64,000 nucleotides of DNA, from NCBI GenBank assembly GCA_003218375.1, contig QHNH01000012.1, positions 166,918 through 230,917 on the forward strand, in the 5' to 3' direction. Shown one piece after another: positions 15,053-23,810 of this stretch. Numbering within the stretch: position 1 is the first letter of the stretch; every line of letters begins with the position of its first letter. Made by a program: the position numbers and the translations under genes. The notes below the pieces were generated by a model. That model was given only the letters and a program-made list of their open reading frames with translations. It made no database searches and had not been told where the DNA came from. The DNA is from Verrucomicrobiota bacterium. Lineage in GTDB: Bacteria > Verrucomicrobiota > Verrucomicrobiia > Chthoniobacterales > UBA10450.

Positions 15053-15792
15053 GTGAGCGCGACACTCCTTTGCGCCGTGATGAAGTCGCTCACGAACGAG
15101 CCGGCCGGTTTCGTGCGCAGATCGTCGAGCGTTCCGCGCTGGACGACCCGGCCTTCGCTCATGAGCACGATTTCGTCTCCGAGATAGGCGGCTTCGGCCA
15201 AATCGTGCGTAACGAGAATCGCGGTTTGGTTGAGCCGCGTAAAAATTTCTTTCAGGTCTTTTTGCAAGGCGGCGCGGACGAGCGGGTCGAGCGCGCCGAG
15301 AGGTTCGTCGAGGAGCAGCAGCTCGGGCGAAAGCATGAGGGCGCGCATCAGGCTGATGCGCTGGCGTTGACCGCCGGAAAGTTCGAGCGGAAAACGATCG
15401 AGCGCGAGTTTCGGGAAGCGGGTGAGGGCGCAGAGTTCCGCAAGCCGGCTCTGCATCTTTTCCATCGGCCATTTCAGGTAAGCGGCCATGAGCAGGATAT
15501 TCTTGCGCGCGGTGAGATGGGGAAAGAGGCCGCCATCCTGGATGACGTAACCGATCCGCCGTCGTAGCTCGGCAATGTTTGCTGCGGTGACGGGGGCGCC
15601 GTCGAAGCGAATCGTGCCGGCGTCCGGATCGAGGAGGCGAATGATGAGTCGAAGGAGCGTGGACTTTCCGCAGCCGCTCGGACCGATGAGGGCGCTGGTT
15701 CTGCCGCGCGGGAAGTCGAGATCGGTAGGATGAAGGGCGACGGCGTCGCCGTAGCTTTTGCTGACGCCAGAAAGCTGAACGAGCGCGTTCAC
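15049..15792 (-). CDS. ABC importer ATPase (OpuCA/EgtV-like)
   Basis: 247 residues. Walker A IGPSGCGKSTLLR, Q-loop GYVIQDGGLFPHLT, signature LSGGQRQRISLMRAL, Walker B LLLLDEPLGALDP and the switch His in LVTHDLAEA are all present. The class matches quaternary-amine (betaine/osmoprotectant) importers. There is no C-terminal CBS pair, unlike classical OpuA/OpuCA, so salt-gating through CBS domains is not expected. Overlaps the binding-domain/permease gene by four bases and follows egtD by 143 bp containing a palindrome. Confidence 0.9.
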   Translation of the reverse strand: MNALVQLSGVSKSYGDAVALHPTDLDFPRGRTSALIGPSGCGKSTLLRLIIRLLDPDAGTIRFDGAPVTAANIAELRRRIGYVIQDGGLFPHLTARKNILLMAAYLKWPMEKMQSRLAELCALTRFPKLALDRFPLELSGGQRQRISLMRALMLSPELLLLDEPLGALDPLVRAALQKDLKEIFTRLNQTAILVTHDLAEAAYLGDEIVLMSEGRVVQRGTLDDLRTKPAGSFVSDFITAQRSVALT

Positions 15793-15827
15793 GTTTTGTT
15801 TTTAGCGAAGCCTGAACGTCGCGGCGA

Positions 15828-15932
15828 AGCCTTTCTGTAGCTTCTTCTGTAGCCGCTTCGCTGTGCGAAGCGTGAGGAGAAGCGATGACCACTCTCACGC
15901 GGCCCACAGGGCCGCGGCTACAGAAGAGAAGC
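15828..15932. repeat. Palindromic repeat with CTGTAGC / GCTACAG ends
   Basis: CTGTAGCTTCTTCTGTAGCC on the left and GGCCGCGGCTACAGAAG on the right, with internal hairpins around AGCCGCTTCGC and CACGCGGCCCACAGGGCCGC. It fills the gap between egtD and the ABC ATPase gene. No T-tract, so not called as a terminator. Confidence 0.65.
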
Positions 15933-15935
15933 GCG

Positions 15936-16913
15936 CTATTCCGCGACGGCGAAATGGAAGATGGCGAACAATTGCTGCGGATCGGTCCAAACGCGGGAAG
16001 CTTCGCGGAAACCGGCGGAGACGGCTAGTCGTGCGAAACCTTCCACGGTGTGTTTGTAGGAAAATTCCGTGATGATTTTTTCGCCATCGGCAAAAGCGAA
16101 TTCCCGGCCACCGACATGGACGGCTTGTTTGCCGGCGCTGAGGAGATGCATCTCGATCCGGCCTTCGTTTTCATTGTAAACCGCGCGGTGTTGCCAACTC
16201 GCCAGGTCGAAGTCCGCGCCCAGCTCGCGATTTGCCCTAACGAGTAAGTTCAGGTTGAACTCGGCCGTCACGCCAGCGCTGTCGTTATAGGCCGCTTCCA
16301 GGACTTCGCGACTTTTTTGGAGATCGATGCCGATGATTAGTCCGCCGCTCTGACCACATAATCGGCAGACGCGCCGCAAAAACTCCGCGGCGACGGGCGG
16401 CTCGAGATTGCCGATGGTCGAGCCGGGAAAAAAAACGGCGACATGATCGGGTTTGCGCAGCGGCTTGGGAAATTGCAGCTCCTGCAAATAATCCGCGCAG
16501 ACCGGCAGGATCTCGAGCGCCGGCATGGCGTGGCTTAGCTCAATGGCGGAATCGAGCAGGCGCTGCTTCGAAATATCAACCGGGATGTAGGCGATCGGGT
16601 TCTGGAGATGCTCGAGCAACAGGCGCGTCTTGATCCCCGCGCCGGTGCCGAAACCAATCAGGGCGGCGTTCGGCCCGATCGATTCGGCGATGTCGGGCGC
16701 GTAGCGGCGCAACAGCTCAGTCTCGGTGCGGGTGATGTAATACTCGGGCAGGTCGCAGATTTTTTGGAACAGATCCGCGCCGCGCTCATCGTAGAAAAAT
16801 TTGCACGGCAGGGTGCGGGGCGAGCTCGACAGGCCGGCGAGAACTTCGGCGAGAAAGTCTGCGTTGACCGGCTCGAGATCGAGCACGGTCACCCTGCCGG
16901 GGACACCGCTCAT
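15936..16913 (-). CDS. egtD: L-histidine N-alpha-methyltransferase
   Basis: 325 residues from the ATG at 16913. EgtD makes hercynine (histidine betaine) from histidine using three S-adenosylmethionine. Family landmarks: PKFFYDERGADLFQKICDLPEYY-type segment near the N-terminus (here CKFFYDERGADLFQ), the SAM site GFGTGAGIKTRLLL, PVDISKQRL, and FFPGSTIGNLEP. The start overlaps the egtB stop by four bases (ATGA), so synthesis of the two is coupled. The gene is complete and of normal length. Confidence 0.95.
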   Translation of the reverse strand: MSGVPGRVTVLDLEPVNADFLAEVLAGLSSSPRTLPCKFFYDERGADLFQKICDLPEYYITRTETELLRRYAPDIAESIGPNAALIGFGTGAGIKTRLLLEHLQNPIAYIPVDISKQRLLDSAIELSHAMPALEILPVCADYLQELQFPKPLRKPDHVAVFFPGSTIGNLEPPVAAEFLRRVCRLCGQSGGLIIGIDLQKSREVLEAAYNDSAGVTAEFNLNLLVRANRELGADFDLASWQHRAVYNENEGRIEMHLLSAGKQAVHVGGREFAFADGEKIITEFSYKHTVEGFARLAVSAGFREASRVWTDPQQLFAIFHFAVAE

Positions 16914-18238
16914 GAGAGATCGCGCGCGAGACGAATGCCGGTGAACTGCCAGCGTTTTTCTGGCTGAAAGAAATTGCGGTAAGTCGGCCGGATATGATCG
17001 CGAGACGTGGCGCACGATCCGCCGCGCAGCACCATCTGGTTGCACATGAACTTGCCGTTGTATTCGCCGAGCGCGCCCGGGCCCGCGCGATAACCGGGGT
17101 AGGGGAGGTAAGCGCTCCGGGTCCATTCCCAAACGTCGCCGAACATTTGTTGCAGTTCGCTGTTTGAGGACGGGACTGCCGCTGCTGGATGGAAGCGCTG
17201 ATCGTCGACAAAATTTCCACTGATTGGCAAATCGGCAGCGGCGCGTTCCCATTCGAACTCTGTCGGCAAACGCGCGCCCGCCCAGTTCGCATACGCATCC
17301 GCTTCGAAATAGCTGAGGTGCGTAACCGGTTCTGCTTCGTCGACCGGACGAAAACCGGAGAGTGTGAAATTCCACCACGCGCCATCGCGTTCGACCCAGT
17401 AGAAGGGCGCGCGCCAGCGCTGCTCGTTGATCGTTGTCCACCCGAGCGAAAGCCAATATTCAGACCGCGTGTAACCGCCGGCTTCCATGAACGCCAGGTA
17501 TTCGCCGTTCGTGATCAAGCGATTCGAAAGCGAAAATGCCGGGACCAAGGCGCGATGCCGTGGCCCTTCGTTGTCATACGAGAATTCGGAGCCATCGTGG
17601 CCGATCAATACCGTCGCTTCATCGAACTCGACGAAGCGCTGTGAGGCGACGCGGCTGGTTTGGCTGTCCGACGCGACTTCTTCAAACACCGGGTAGAGCG
17701 GATTCTGCGCGAACACGTGTTTGATATCGGTGAGGAGAAGTTCCTGGTGCTGCTGTTCGTGATGCAGGCCGAGGGTCAGGACGGGTTCGATCTCGGCGAG
17801 CTGCCGCTCGTCCGCTCCCTCGAGTAATTGCGTCAGGCACTGATCGATCGATTCGCGGAAGCGATACGTCTCCGCGACGGTCGGTCGCGAGATCAAGCCG
17901 CGCAGATCGCGGCGATGCATGTCGCCGGCGGCATTGTAGTAGGAATTAAAAAGATAGGCGTACTGCGGAACTTCCGAGCGATAGCGCGGCATCCAGACTT
18001 TCAAGACGAACGTTTCGAAAAACCAGCTGGTGTGTGCCAGGTGCCACTTCGTCGGGCTCACGTCCGGCATCGATTGCACGACGTAATCCTCCGGCTGGAG
18101 ATTCCGGCAAAGGCGCGCCGTGAAATCGCGCACCCGCCGATAGCGCTCGATCAAACGCTCCCTCTGCCCGACGCTGTTGTCGGCAACTTCGTCCTGGCCA
18201 AGCGGTGCCTCGGCCACGAGAGTGTCGGGCGCCTTCAA
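16910..18238 (-). CDS. egtB: Ergothioneine sulfoxide synthase
   Basis: 442 residues. EgtB is a non-haem iron enzyme that joins a thiol substrate to hercynine and oxidises it to the sulfoxide. N-terminal DinB-like domain with iron ligands: His66 in KWHLAHTSWFFE, and His160/His164 in LHHEQQHQELLL. A C-terminal formylglycine-generating-enzyme-like domain contains DVWEWTRSAYLPYPGY and VLRGGSCATSRDHIRPTYRNF. Whether it uses gamma-glutamylcysteine or cysteine cannot be told; no egtA, egtC or egtE lies in the window. Six bases separate it from the upstream acidic protein gene. Confidence 0.95.
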   Translation of the reverse strand: MKAPDTLVAEAPLGQDEVADNSVGQRERLIERYRRVRDFTARLCRNLQPEDYVVQSMPDVSPTKWHLAHTSWFFETFVLKVWMPRYRSEVPQYAYLFNSYYNAAGDMHRRDLRGLISRPTVAETYRFRESIDQCLTQLLEGADERQLAEIEPVLTLGLHHEQQHQELLLTDIKHVFAQNPLYPVFEEVASDSQTSRVASQRFVEFDEATVLIGHDGSEFSYDNEGPRHRALVPAFSLSNRLITNGEYLAFMEAGGYTRSEYWLSLGWTTINEQRWRAPFYWVERDGAWWNFTLSGFRPVDEAEPVTHLSYFEADAYANWAGARLPTEFEWERAAADLPISGNFVDDQRFHPAAAVPSSNSELQQMFGDVWEWTRSAYLPYPGYRAGPGALGEYNGKFMCNQMVLRGGSCATSRDHIRPTYRNFFQPEKRWQFTGIRLARDLS

Positions 18239-18244
18239 AATGGC

Positions 18245-18628
18245 TCAGCCTTCCTGCTCCAGCTCTTCCTTGCGGGCCTCGACCATCTGGTCATGCGCCG
18301 CTTCCTGAATTCCGTCTTCGACCAGATGTTCGCCCACGTTCTCTTCGTCTTCCACCCGCGGTGCGCGGTGGCCCGCCGATGACGCCACCACATTCCATTC
18401 CTCTACCACTTCGGCGTTGTCGTCGGTTTCTTCCGGAGCATTCGACATTTGCGTGCCCAGGAGTTCGCGCCGGGCCTGGGCCCAATCGGCATCCGTAAAC
18501 TCATCTGGATCGCGTTCCGCAATAAGCGCGATTTCGCGCGCTCGCTTTTCCACAGCGTCGGGCGAGGGAGTGCCGACGCCGTTGCCATGCACAGAAATTT
18601 TGCCTGCCGGATGTGGGTTATCGTTCAT
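18245..18628 (-). CDS. Small acidic protein of unknown function preceding egtB
   Basis: 127 residues, very rich in Glu/Asp (EERDDN-like composition), no signal peptide or membrane segment. RAREIALIAERDPDEFTDADWAQARREL weakly resembles the short DUF2934-type helix-turn-helix-like repeat. The rest is low-complexity and probably disordered. The stop is six bases from the egtB start, so it heads the egt operon. A role in ergothioneine metabolism is possible but unsupported by sequence. Confidence 0.6.
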   Translation of the reverse strand: MNDNPHPAGKISVHGNGVGTPSPDAVEKRAREIALIAERDPDEFTDADWAQARRELLGTQMSNAPEETDDNAEVVEEWNVVASSAGHRAPRVEDEENVGEHLVEDGIQEAAHDQMVEARKEELEQEG

Positions 18629-18721
18629 ATGAGTAAATACGAAGGAGAGAAGGGCTGTGTCTGCATCGAATTATTCATTATCCGACCCGCTGCCGCGAAA
18701 GGCAAACTTCGTTTCTGATTG

Positions 18722-19594
18722 ATGAGCCATCGAACTGAGATGCTGGTTCTGCCGCATGGCGCCACCATCGCGCTGAGCGAATATGGCGATCCGGCTGGCG
18801 CGCCGGTTTTCTTTTGTCACGGCTGGCCGAGTTCACGCACCATGGCGGAGCTGGCGGATGACGCGGCGCGCGATCTGGGCGTGCGCATCATCTCGCCCGA
18901 TCGGCCGGGCATTCGCGACTCGCAATTTCAGGCGGACCGCCGGCTCATCGATTGGCCGCCGTTCTTGAACGAAATCGCGGACCGTCTGGGGATCGAGCGC
19001 TTCCGTATTCTCGCGATCTCGGGCGGAGCGCCTTATGCCTACGCGAGCGCGTGGATGACGCCGGAGCGCGTGGAAAAAATCGCGGTAGTGAGCGGCGCGC
19101 CGCCGCTCGATGAGGTGGATGACCTGGACGGGCTTCTCCCGATCCATCGGCGGATGCTCGTGCTGCGGCAGTCACGGCCGCGCCTGCTTAAGATTCTGTT
19201 TCAGTTGGCGCGGCCGTTCGTCGCCCTGCGCATGCCGATCCGGTTGCGCCCGCTCCTGCTAAAGTTCCTTCAGCCTTGCGACGCAAATGTCCTGCGCGAA
19301 TCTCGTGCGTTCGATATCTGCTTTGAAAGTGCGCGGCAGGCATGGCGCTCATCGGCGGCCGGAGTGATGGTGGATGCGGATATCTATGCTACGCCCTGGG
19401 GATTTCCCCTCGAAGAAGTGCGGGCGCCAATCGCTCTCTGGCATGGAACAAAAGATCGCACCTTCGCGCCTCGTCTCGCCGAAAACGTCGCGGCGCGGTT
19501 GCCGAACTGCGAATTTCATTTGGTCGAAGGCGCCGGGCATTATTCGCTGCCGATCCGTTACATCCGGGAGATTCTCGCCGACCTGATGACGTAA
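18722..19594 (+). CDS. Alpha/beta hydrolase
   Basis: 290 residues. Oxyanion-hole segment FFCHGWPSS, nucleophile elbow LAISGGAPYA (Ser near residue 100), acid in WHGTKDRTF and catalytic His in EGAGHYSLP complete an alpha/beta-hydrolase triad. ATG at 18722 is preferred over a TTG three bases earlier. Cytosolic esterase or hydrolase of unknown substrate; the sequence resembles the proline iminopeptidase/haloperoxidase-like group in overall plan only. Confidence 0.85.
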   Translation: MSHRTEMLVLPHGATIALSEYGDPAGAPVFFCHGWPSSRTMAELADDAARDLGVRIISPDRPGIRDSQFQADRRLIDWPPFLNEIADRLGIERFRILAISGGAPYAYASAWMTPERVEKIAVVSGAPPLDEVDDLDGLLPIHRRMLVLRQSRPRLLKILFQLARPFVALRMPIRLRPLLLKFLQPCDANVLRESRAFDICFESARQAWRSSAAGVMVDADIYATPWGFPLEEVRAPIALWHGTKDRTFAPRLAENVAARLPNCEFHLVEGAGHYSLPIRYIREILADLMT

Positions 19595-19642
19595 CCAAAA
19601 ATTTCCCCGTGCGCTTCCGCGAGGCATGGCCGAAACTTCGCG

Positions 19643-20716
19643 GTGGAAGATTTTACCGCAGGCGCTACCCACGACCAGCCGTCGCGCCGCCAATCATCGA
19701 TCGATCCGCCTTTCGACGAACGGGTGCGCCAGCTCGTGGCGGATTGGGGCACGGAAAAATCCCCGGAGCTGATCGAGGAGATGATCATCACCGCGCTCAA
19801 AATGGCGCGGGACAAAATGGGCACCGGCGACCTGAAGCTGATGAACCGGTCGCTGAAGGAAATGCGCTACGCCGCGAAAGTGTTTTCCAATTACCGCGCC
19901 TTCCGCAAAGTGTGCGTCTTCGGTTCTGCCCGGACGCCGCCGAGTGAGGCGCAATACGAAGTCGCGGAAGAATTCGCGCGGACGATGGTCGCGCACGATT
20001 ACATGGTCATCACTGGCGGCGGCGACGGGATCATGGGCGCGGCCCAGAAAGGCGCGGGCCGCGAGCATGGGTTTGGTCTCAATATCCGCCTCCCGTTCGA
20101 GCAGCGAGCGAACCCGATCATCGAAGGCGACCCGAAGCTGATCAATTTCAATTACTTCTTCACCCGCAAACTGAATTTCGTGAAGGAGACCCACGCCTTC
20201 GCGCTTTTTCCCGGCGGCTTCGGCACGATGGATGAAGGCTTCGAAGTCCTGACCCTCATGCAGACCGGCAAGGCGCGCATCATTCCGGTTGTCCTGCTCG
20301 ATCGGCCGGGCGGGACCTATTGGGAAACCTGGATGAAATTCCTCACCGACCATCTTTTCAAATTTGGATACATCGGGCCGGAGGATTTTCACTTTTTCAA
20401 GATCGTTCCGGACGTGCCGGCAGCGGTCGCGGAAATCGTCGGGTTCTATCGCGTCTACCAATCCTCCCGGTGGGTCGGACAAGAGCTCGTCATTCGCCTT
20501 TCGCAAAAGCTTTCGCGCAAAGCGCTCTCGGAATTGAATCAACAGTTCGCCGATATCGTCCGGACCGGCGAGATCGTTCAGGGGACAGCGTTGCGCCAGG
20601 AAAAAAACGAGCCTGAGATCTGGGATTTGCCGCGGCTGATTCTCACCCCACATCGGCGCAGCTTCGGCCGGTTCCGCGAACTCATCGACGCGATCAATCT
20701 CGCGGACTCGGCCTAG
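19643..20716 (+). CDS. LOG family protein (PGGxGT nucleotide-hydrolase fold)
   Basis: 357 residues, GTG start. The core (VCVFGSARTPPSEAQYEVA; ITGGGDGIMGAAQKGA; ALFPGGFGTMDEGFEVL) carries the PGGxGTxxE signature of LONELY GUY proteins, often mis-labelled lysine decarboxylases. Family members cleave ribose 5'-phosphate from cytokinin nucleotides or other nucleoside monophosphates. The N-terminal ~85 and C-terminal ~70 residues extend beyond minimal LOG enzymes, matching the longer bacterial subgroup. Substrate uncertain. Confidence 0.85.
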   Translation: MEDFTAGATHDQPSRRQSSIDPPFDERVRQLVADWGTEKSPELIEEMIITALKMARDKMGTGDLKLMNRSLKEMRYAAKVFSNYRAFRKVCVFGSARTPPSEAQYEVAEEFARTMVAHDYMVITGGGDGIMGAAQKGAGREHGFGLNIRLPFEQRANPIIEGDPKLINFNYFFTRKLNFVKETHAFALFPGGFGTMDEGFEVLTLMQTGKARIIPVVLLDRPGGTYWETWMKFLTDHLFKFGYIGPEDFHFFKIVPDVPAAVAEIVGFYRVYQSSRWVGQELVIRLSQKLSRKALSELNQQFADIVRTGEIVQGTALRQEKNEPEIWDLPRLILTPHRRSFGRFRELIDAINLADSA

Positions 20717-20719
20717 CCC

Positions 20720-21520
20720 TCAGCGCAACCGCAATTCGCGTCTCTTAAAAACCGCGCAAGCGAGCAGGAAAACAGCGCCGGTGTAGAGGAGATTCTCGCC
20801 GAGCACCTGCACGTAAAGAAGATACTTCGGATCGACCATCTCCTTCTTGAAACTGTCGCTGATGAGATCGACTGGCAAATGTGCCGGCGCGAGATAATAG
20901 GCGGCCGTCGCGAGGCTGCGCAAAATCCATCGCGGATGCCCCATGGCGTTCTGGACCATCAGGGGCAGGATCGTCAGCAGAAAGGCGGCGGGACCCGCGG
21001 CTGCCGGCGGAAGGACAACGCTCAATCCAAGACTGACGCCGCTAAGGAAGATCGCCTTGACGAACAGCTCGGCGACGCCCAGCCAGAAGAAGGCGGAATA
21101 ATGAAGGCCGAAGAATGCGCCCCAAAGTAACGCGCCTAAAATGCCAACGAACAGGAACGCCCAGAGAAATAGCAGCACGCCCAGCCAGCGGCCGAGCAAG
21201 TAGGTCCACCGCGCCACCGGCCGCGACAAGACCGTCACGATGGTCTTCGATTTGAGTTCCGAGGAAAGCGCTACCGCTCCAAGGAACAGGGCGAGAAAAA
21301 ACGCTGCGAAATCCCAGGTGGCCAAAATTTGTTGAAACAAACCGCGCGCCATGCCCGCAACGGCTTCCGTTTCGCCTGCTTCCCGTGCCATCCGCACGTA
21401 GAGCATTTCGGTGCTCATCGCGGCAATGATGAGCACGGCGAGAATGAGGACCAGATAGAGGACGCGGCGGTGCAGCGTTTCCTGGAACGACGTCAGCGTG
21501 ATGGCTCGCAGTTTAACCAT
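20720..21520 (-). CDS. ABC-2 type transporter permease
   Basis: 266 residues from the ATG at 21520 (MVKLRAITLTSFQETLHRR). Six predicted membrane helices; the segment LSSELKSKTIVTVLSRPVARWTYLLGRWL is the typical ABC-2 coupling region. The start overlaps the end of the partner ATPase gene by eight bases. Probably an exporter of unknown substrate, in one operon with the ATPase and the thioredoxin-like gene upstream. Confidence 0.85.
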   Translation of the reverse strand: MVKLRAITLTSFQETLHRRVLYLVLILAVLIIAAMSTEMLYVRMAREAGETEAVAGMARGLFQQILATWDFAAFFLALFLGAVALSSELKSKTIVTVLSRPVARWTYLLGRWLGVLLFLWAFLFVGILGALLWGAFFGLHYSAFFWLGVAELFVKAIFLSGVSLGLSVVLPPAAAGPAAFLLTILPLMVQNAMGHPRWILRSLATAAYYLAPAHLPVDLISDSFKKEMVDPKYLLYVQVLGENLLYTGAVFLLACAVFKRRELRLR

Positions 21521-22445
21521 GCGACGAGCCTCCGGCGTACTGCATGTAAAAATCTTCGAGCGACCGGGTGCGGCGGACCATGCCGATCTCAGCGTCGGCC
21601 TCGAGCAAACGGCGAAGCAATCCATTTTTGTCCGAGCCCGAGCAACGGATCAGGACGTCGGGGCCTTGTTCGCGCACGTTTGCTCCACCGATCGATTCGC
21701 GCGCCCGGGCCGTGCAGTTCAGGACTTCGATTTCCCATTCGTCCGAACCGCCGCGCAATGAAGCCATGCTTTGAGAGAAGGCGACGGTTCCCTCGCGCAG
21801 GATCACGACATGATCGCAGGTGCGTTCGACGTCGGAAAGGATGTGGCTGCTGAGAAAGACGGTGGTCCCCCGCGTTTTTTCCTCAAGGATAATTTCCGCC
21901 ACCAGCTTGCGGCCTTCCGGGTCGAGGCCAGTCGTAGGCTCGTCGAGGATGAGCAGCTCGGGTGCGTGGAGCAGCGCCTGGGCGAGTCCAAGCCGCTGGA
22001 TCATGCCTTTCGAGAATCCCCGGACTTTGCGCTTGCTCGCAGCGCCGAGACCGAGCCGATCGAGCTGACGCGGTACCGCGGCCGCGATCTTCGCCGCCGG
22101 CATCTCGCCGAGTTCACCGTAAAAGCGCAACGCACGTTCCGCGGTCTTGAAGCCGTAGGTGTGAAAGATCTCCGATTGGAACCCGATCCGGCGCCGCGCG
22201 GCCTCGCTGCTCGGCGACATTCCGAATAAGCGGATCTGGCCGCGGTCCGGATTGAGCAGCCCAAGCAGGGCGTAAATCGTCGTTGTTTTCCCAGCGCCAT
22301 TCGGGCCTACGAACGCCACAACGTTGCCGCGCTCGACGCGCAAGTTCAGATCGCTCACGGCCCGGACAGAACGCCGCCGGAAACGGCTCCGAAAGGTTTT
22401 CGTGAACCCTTCCACTTCGATGATCGCGGAAGTGTTCTCGCTCAA
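21513..22445 (-). CDS. ABC-2 transporter ATPase
   Basis: 310 residues. Walker A GPNGAGKTTTIYALL, signature GFSKGMIQRLGLAQAL, Walker B ELLILDEPTTGLDP and switch FLSSHILSDVERTCDH place it in the ABC-2 exporter (CcmA-like) class. The extra ~90-residue C-terminus is typical for the group. Overlaps both neighbours (four bases with the thioredoxin gene, eight with the permease), so the three are translated as a unit. Confidence 0.9.
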   Translation of the reverse strand: MSENTSAIIEVEGFTKTFRSRFRRRSVRAVSDLNLRVERGNVVAFVGPNGAGKTTTIYALLGLLNPDRGQIRLFGMSPSSEAARRRIGFQSEIFHTYGFKTAERALRFYGELGEMPAAKIAAAVPRQLDRLGLGAASKRKVRGFSKGMIQRLGLAQALLHAPELLILDEPTTGLDPEGRKLVAEIILEEKTRGTTVFLSSHILSDVERTCDHVVILREGTVAFSQSMASLRGGSDEWEIEVLNCTARARESIGGANVREQGPDVLIRCSGSDKNGLLRRLLEADAEIGMVRRTRSLEDFYMQYAGGSSHG

Positions 22446-22972
22446 GGCTTACGATCCCGGGAATAATGTTCGATCGAGAATTCCAGGTAAGGCTCGACTC
22501 CTTCGATCACTTGCTGAACTTTCCCGTCACGGTCCACCAGGATCGTTGTCGGAAGGGCGCGGATGCCGAATTGCTTGGCGAGAGCGCCGTCTTTGTCGAT
22601 CAAGACCGGGAACGAGACCGGCTTGTTTTTCAAATACGTGTCGAGCTTCTCGCGCTCCGCGTCTTCACTGATGGCGAGAATCGTGAAGCCCTGAGTTTTC
22701 TTGGCGCCGTAAATTTTTTCGAACTCCGGCATCTCCATGCGGCACGGCGTGCACCACGTCGCCCAGAAATTGATCAGCACCAGTTTATTCTGGCGGGAAA
22801 CATCGCTGAATTTCACCGGCTGCCCGCTCGCATCCGGCAGCGTGAAGTCCGGCATCGGCGCGGACAACTTGAGCGCGGTGACCGGGCTTTCCTTGGTGTT
22901 AAGCCGGTTCTTGACCGTGAAGCTAAAGACGGCAAACGCGCCCAGCAGCAGAAGAGAGAGGGCGAGTTTCAT
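22442..22972 (-). CDS. Membrane-anchored thioredoxin-like protein (TlpA/ResA family)
   Basis: 176 residues. N-terminal uncleaved or signal anchor (MKLALSLLLLGAFAVFSFTV), then a thioredoxin fold with the active site ATWCTPCRMEMPEF (CxxC) and the cis-proline in RALPTTILVD. Such proteins reduce disulfides on the periplasmic side, for instance in cytochrome maturation. No cytochrome-assembly genes are adjacent, so the partner is unknown. Overlaps the downstream ABC ATPase gene by four bases. Confidence 0.9.
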   Translation of the reverse strand: MKLALSLLLLGAFAVFSFTVKNRLNTKESPVTALKLSAPMPDFTLPDASGQPVKFSDVSRQNKLVLINFWATWCTPCRMEMPEFEKIYGAKKTQGFTILAISEDAEREKLDTYLKNKPVSFPVLIDKDGALAKQFGIRALPTTILVDRDGKVQQVIEGVEPYLEFSIEHYSRDRKP

Positions 22973-22989
22973 TCCGGGGCCGGGAACAG

Positions 22990-23256
22990 TCAGGCGGCCG
23001 CGCGCTTCTCGAGGATGTAATCGTGGATTGTGTTGACGGTCCGGAGCGCTTTGGCCGCCACCTCGGAATTCGGAACGCCCACGCCGAAAGTTTTTTCCAT
23101 GCTCACGACAAGTTCCAGAGCGTCGATCGAATCGAGGCCGAGTCCGCCCGGGCCGAAGAGCGGAAGATCATCGCCGATTTCCTCCGCCGTCGTCTGGAGC
23201 ATCAAATTCTTGACGAGCATTTCCTTGATGCTTTTTCGCAGATCGGTTTCGGCCAT
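22990..23256 (-). CDS. Acyl carrier protein
   Basis: 88 residues from the ATG at 23256. Four-helix carrier fold with the phosphopantetheine serine in GGLGLDSIDALELVV. The DSI sequence, rather than the DSL of AcpP, and the PGG insertion ahead of it suggest a specialised carrier rather than housekeeping AcpP. No ketosynthase or ligase gene is beside it. It is upstream of the thioredoxin/ABC exporter operon by 17 bp, so may be co-transcribed. Confidence 0.85.
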   Translation of the reverse strand: MAETDLRKSIKEMLVKNLMLQTTAEEIGDDLPLFGPGGLGLDSIDALELVVSMEKTFGVGVPNSEVAAKALRTVNTIHDYILEKRAAA

Positions 23257-23343
23257 GGGCGAGCGTATGAAATAAGCGCGCTCGAGATCGGGGCGAACGC
23301 GAGCCGCGACTGTGTCGCAAGGTAGAGGCCGCGTCAAATGTTT

Positions 23344-23408
23344 GGAGGGACGGGCGCTGCCCGTCCTCGCGAATCAGACAATCGTGGACGACCGGCGGTC
23401 GTCCCTCC
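23344..23408. repeat. GGAGGGACG-family inverted repeat, copy 3 (diverged)
   Basis: GGAGGGACGGGCGCTGCCCGTCC on the left and GGACGACCGGCGGTCGTCCCTCC on the right. Each arm is an independent hairpin, and the two arms pair with each other only at the ends. Lies between the acp and tatA genes. Confidence 0.8.
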
Positions 23409-23411
23409 AAA

Positions 23412-23747
23412 TCAGATCCGATCGGTCCGGTCGGGATTCGGCGCGCGGACTTGATCTTCCGGACGCACCTCAGTGGCAGTCGGGGGCTGGTTCTCGATCT
23501 GCGGAACCGTGGAGGCCGGTGGGCGAACATCGGCGGTCTTGGCCGGATCGGTTTTCCCGGCGGAATGGAGTTCATCGGTGAACTCGTCCTTCGCTTTCTG
23601 GAATTCCTTGATGGCCGAGCCCATGCCGCGCGCCAGCTCCGGCAGTTTCTTGGCGCCGAAAAGAACGAGAATAATCAGCAGCAGGATGATCAGATCGGGT
23701 CCGCCGAGATTTCCGAAGAAAGCGATCAGGCTCATGAGGCCAAGCAT
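23412..23747 (-). CDS. tatA: Sec-independent translocase component TatA/TatB-like
   Basis: 111 residues from the ATG at 23747 (MLGLMSLIAFFGNLGGPDLI). One N-terminal helix (LIILLLIILVLFGAKKLPEL), the FGxxKLPEL hinge and an amphipathic helix (GMGSAIKEFQKAKDEF) are diagnostic of the TatA pore-forming family. The tail is Pro-rich and disordered. No tatC nearby. The upstream in-frame extension to 23885 is rejected because TatA proteins start directly at this helix. Confidence 0.9.
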   Translation of the reverse strand: MLGLMSLIAFFGNLGGPDLIILLLIILVLFGAKKLPELARGMGSAIKEFQKAKDEFTDELHSAGKTDPAKTADVRPPASTVPQIENQPPTATEVRPEDQVRAPNPDRTDRI

Positions 23748-23810
23748 CCCTCTATCTCCATAAGTTGCAAGGCATTTCATAGGAGCGCGAGGGCGTGCTA
23801 TGTAAGAGGC

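Noticed and set aside
19643..20716. Lysine decarboxylase
   Set aside because: The PGGFGTMDE motif marks the LOG family; PLP-dependent decarboxylase features are absent.
23340..23412. Rho-independent terminator between acp and tatA
   Set aside because: Strong stems but no T-tract in either direction; sequence matches the GGAGGGACG repeat family instead.
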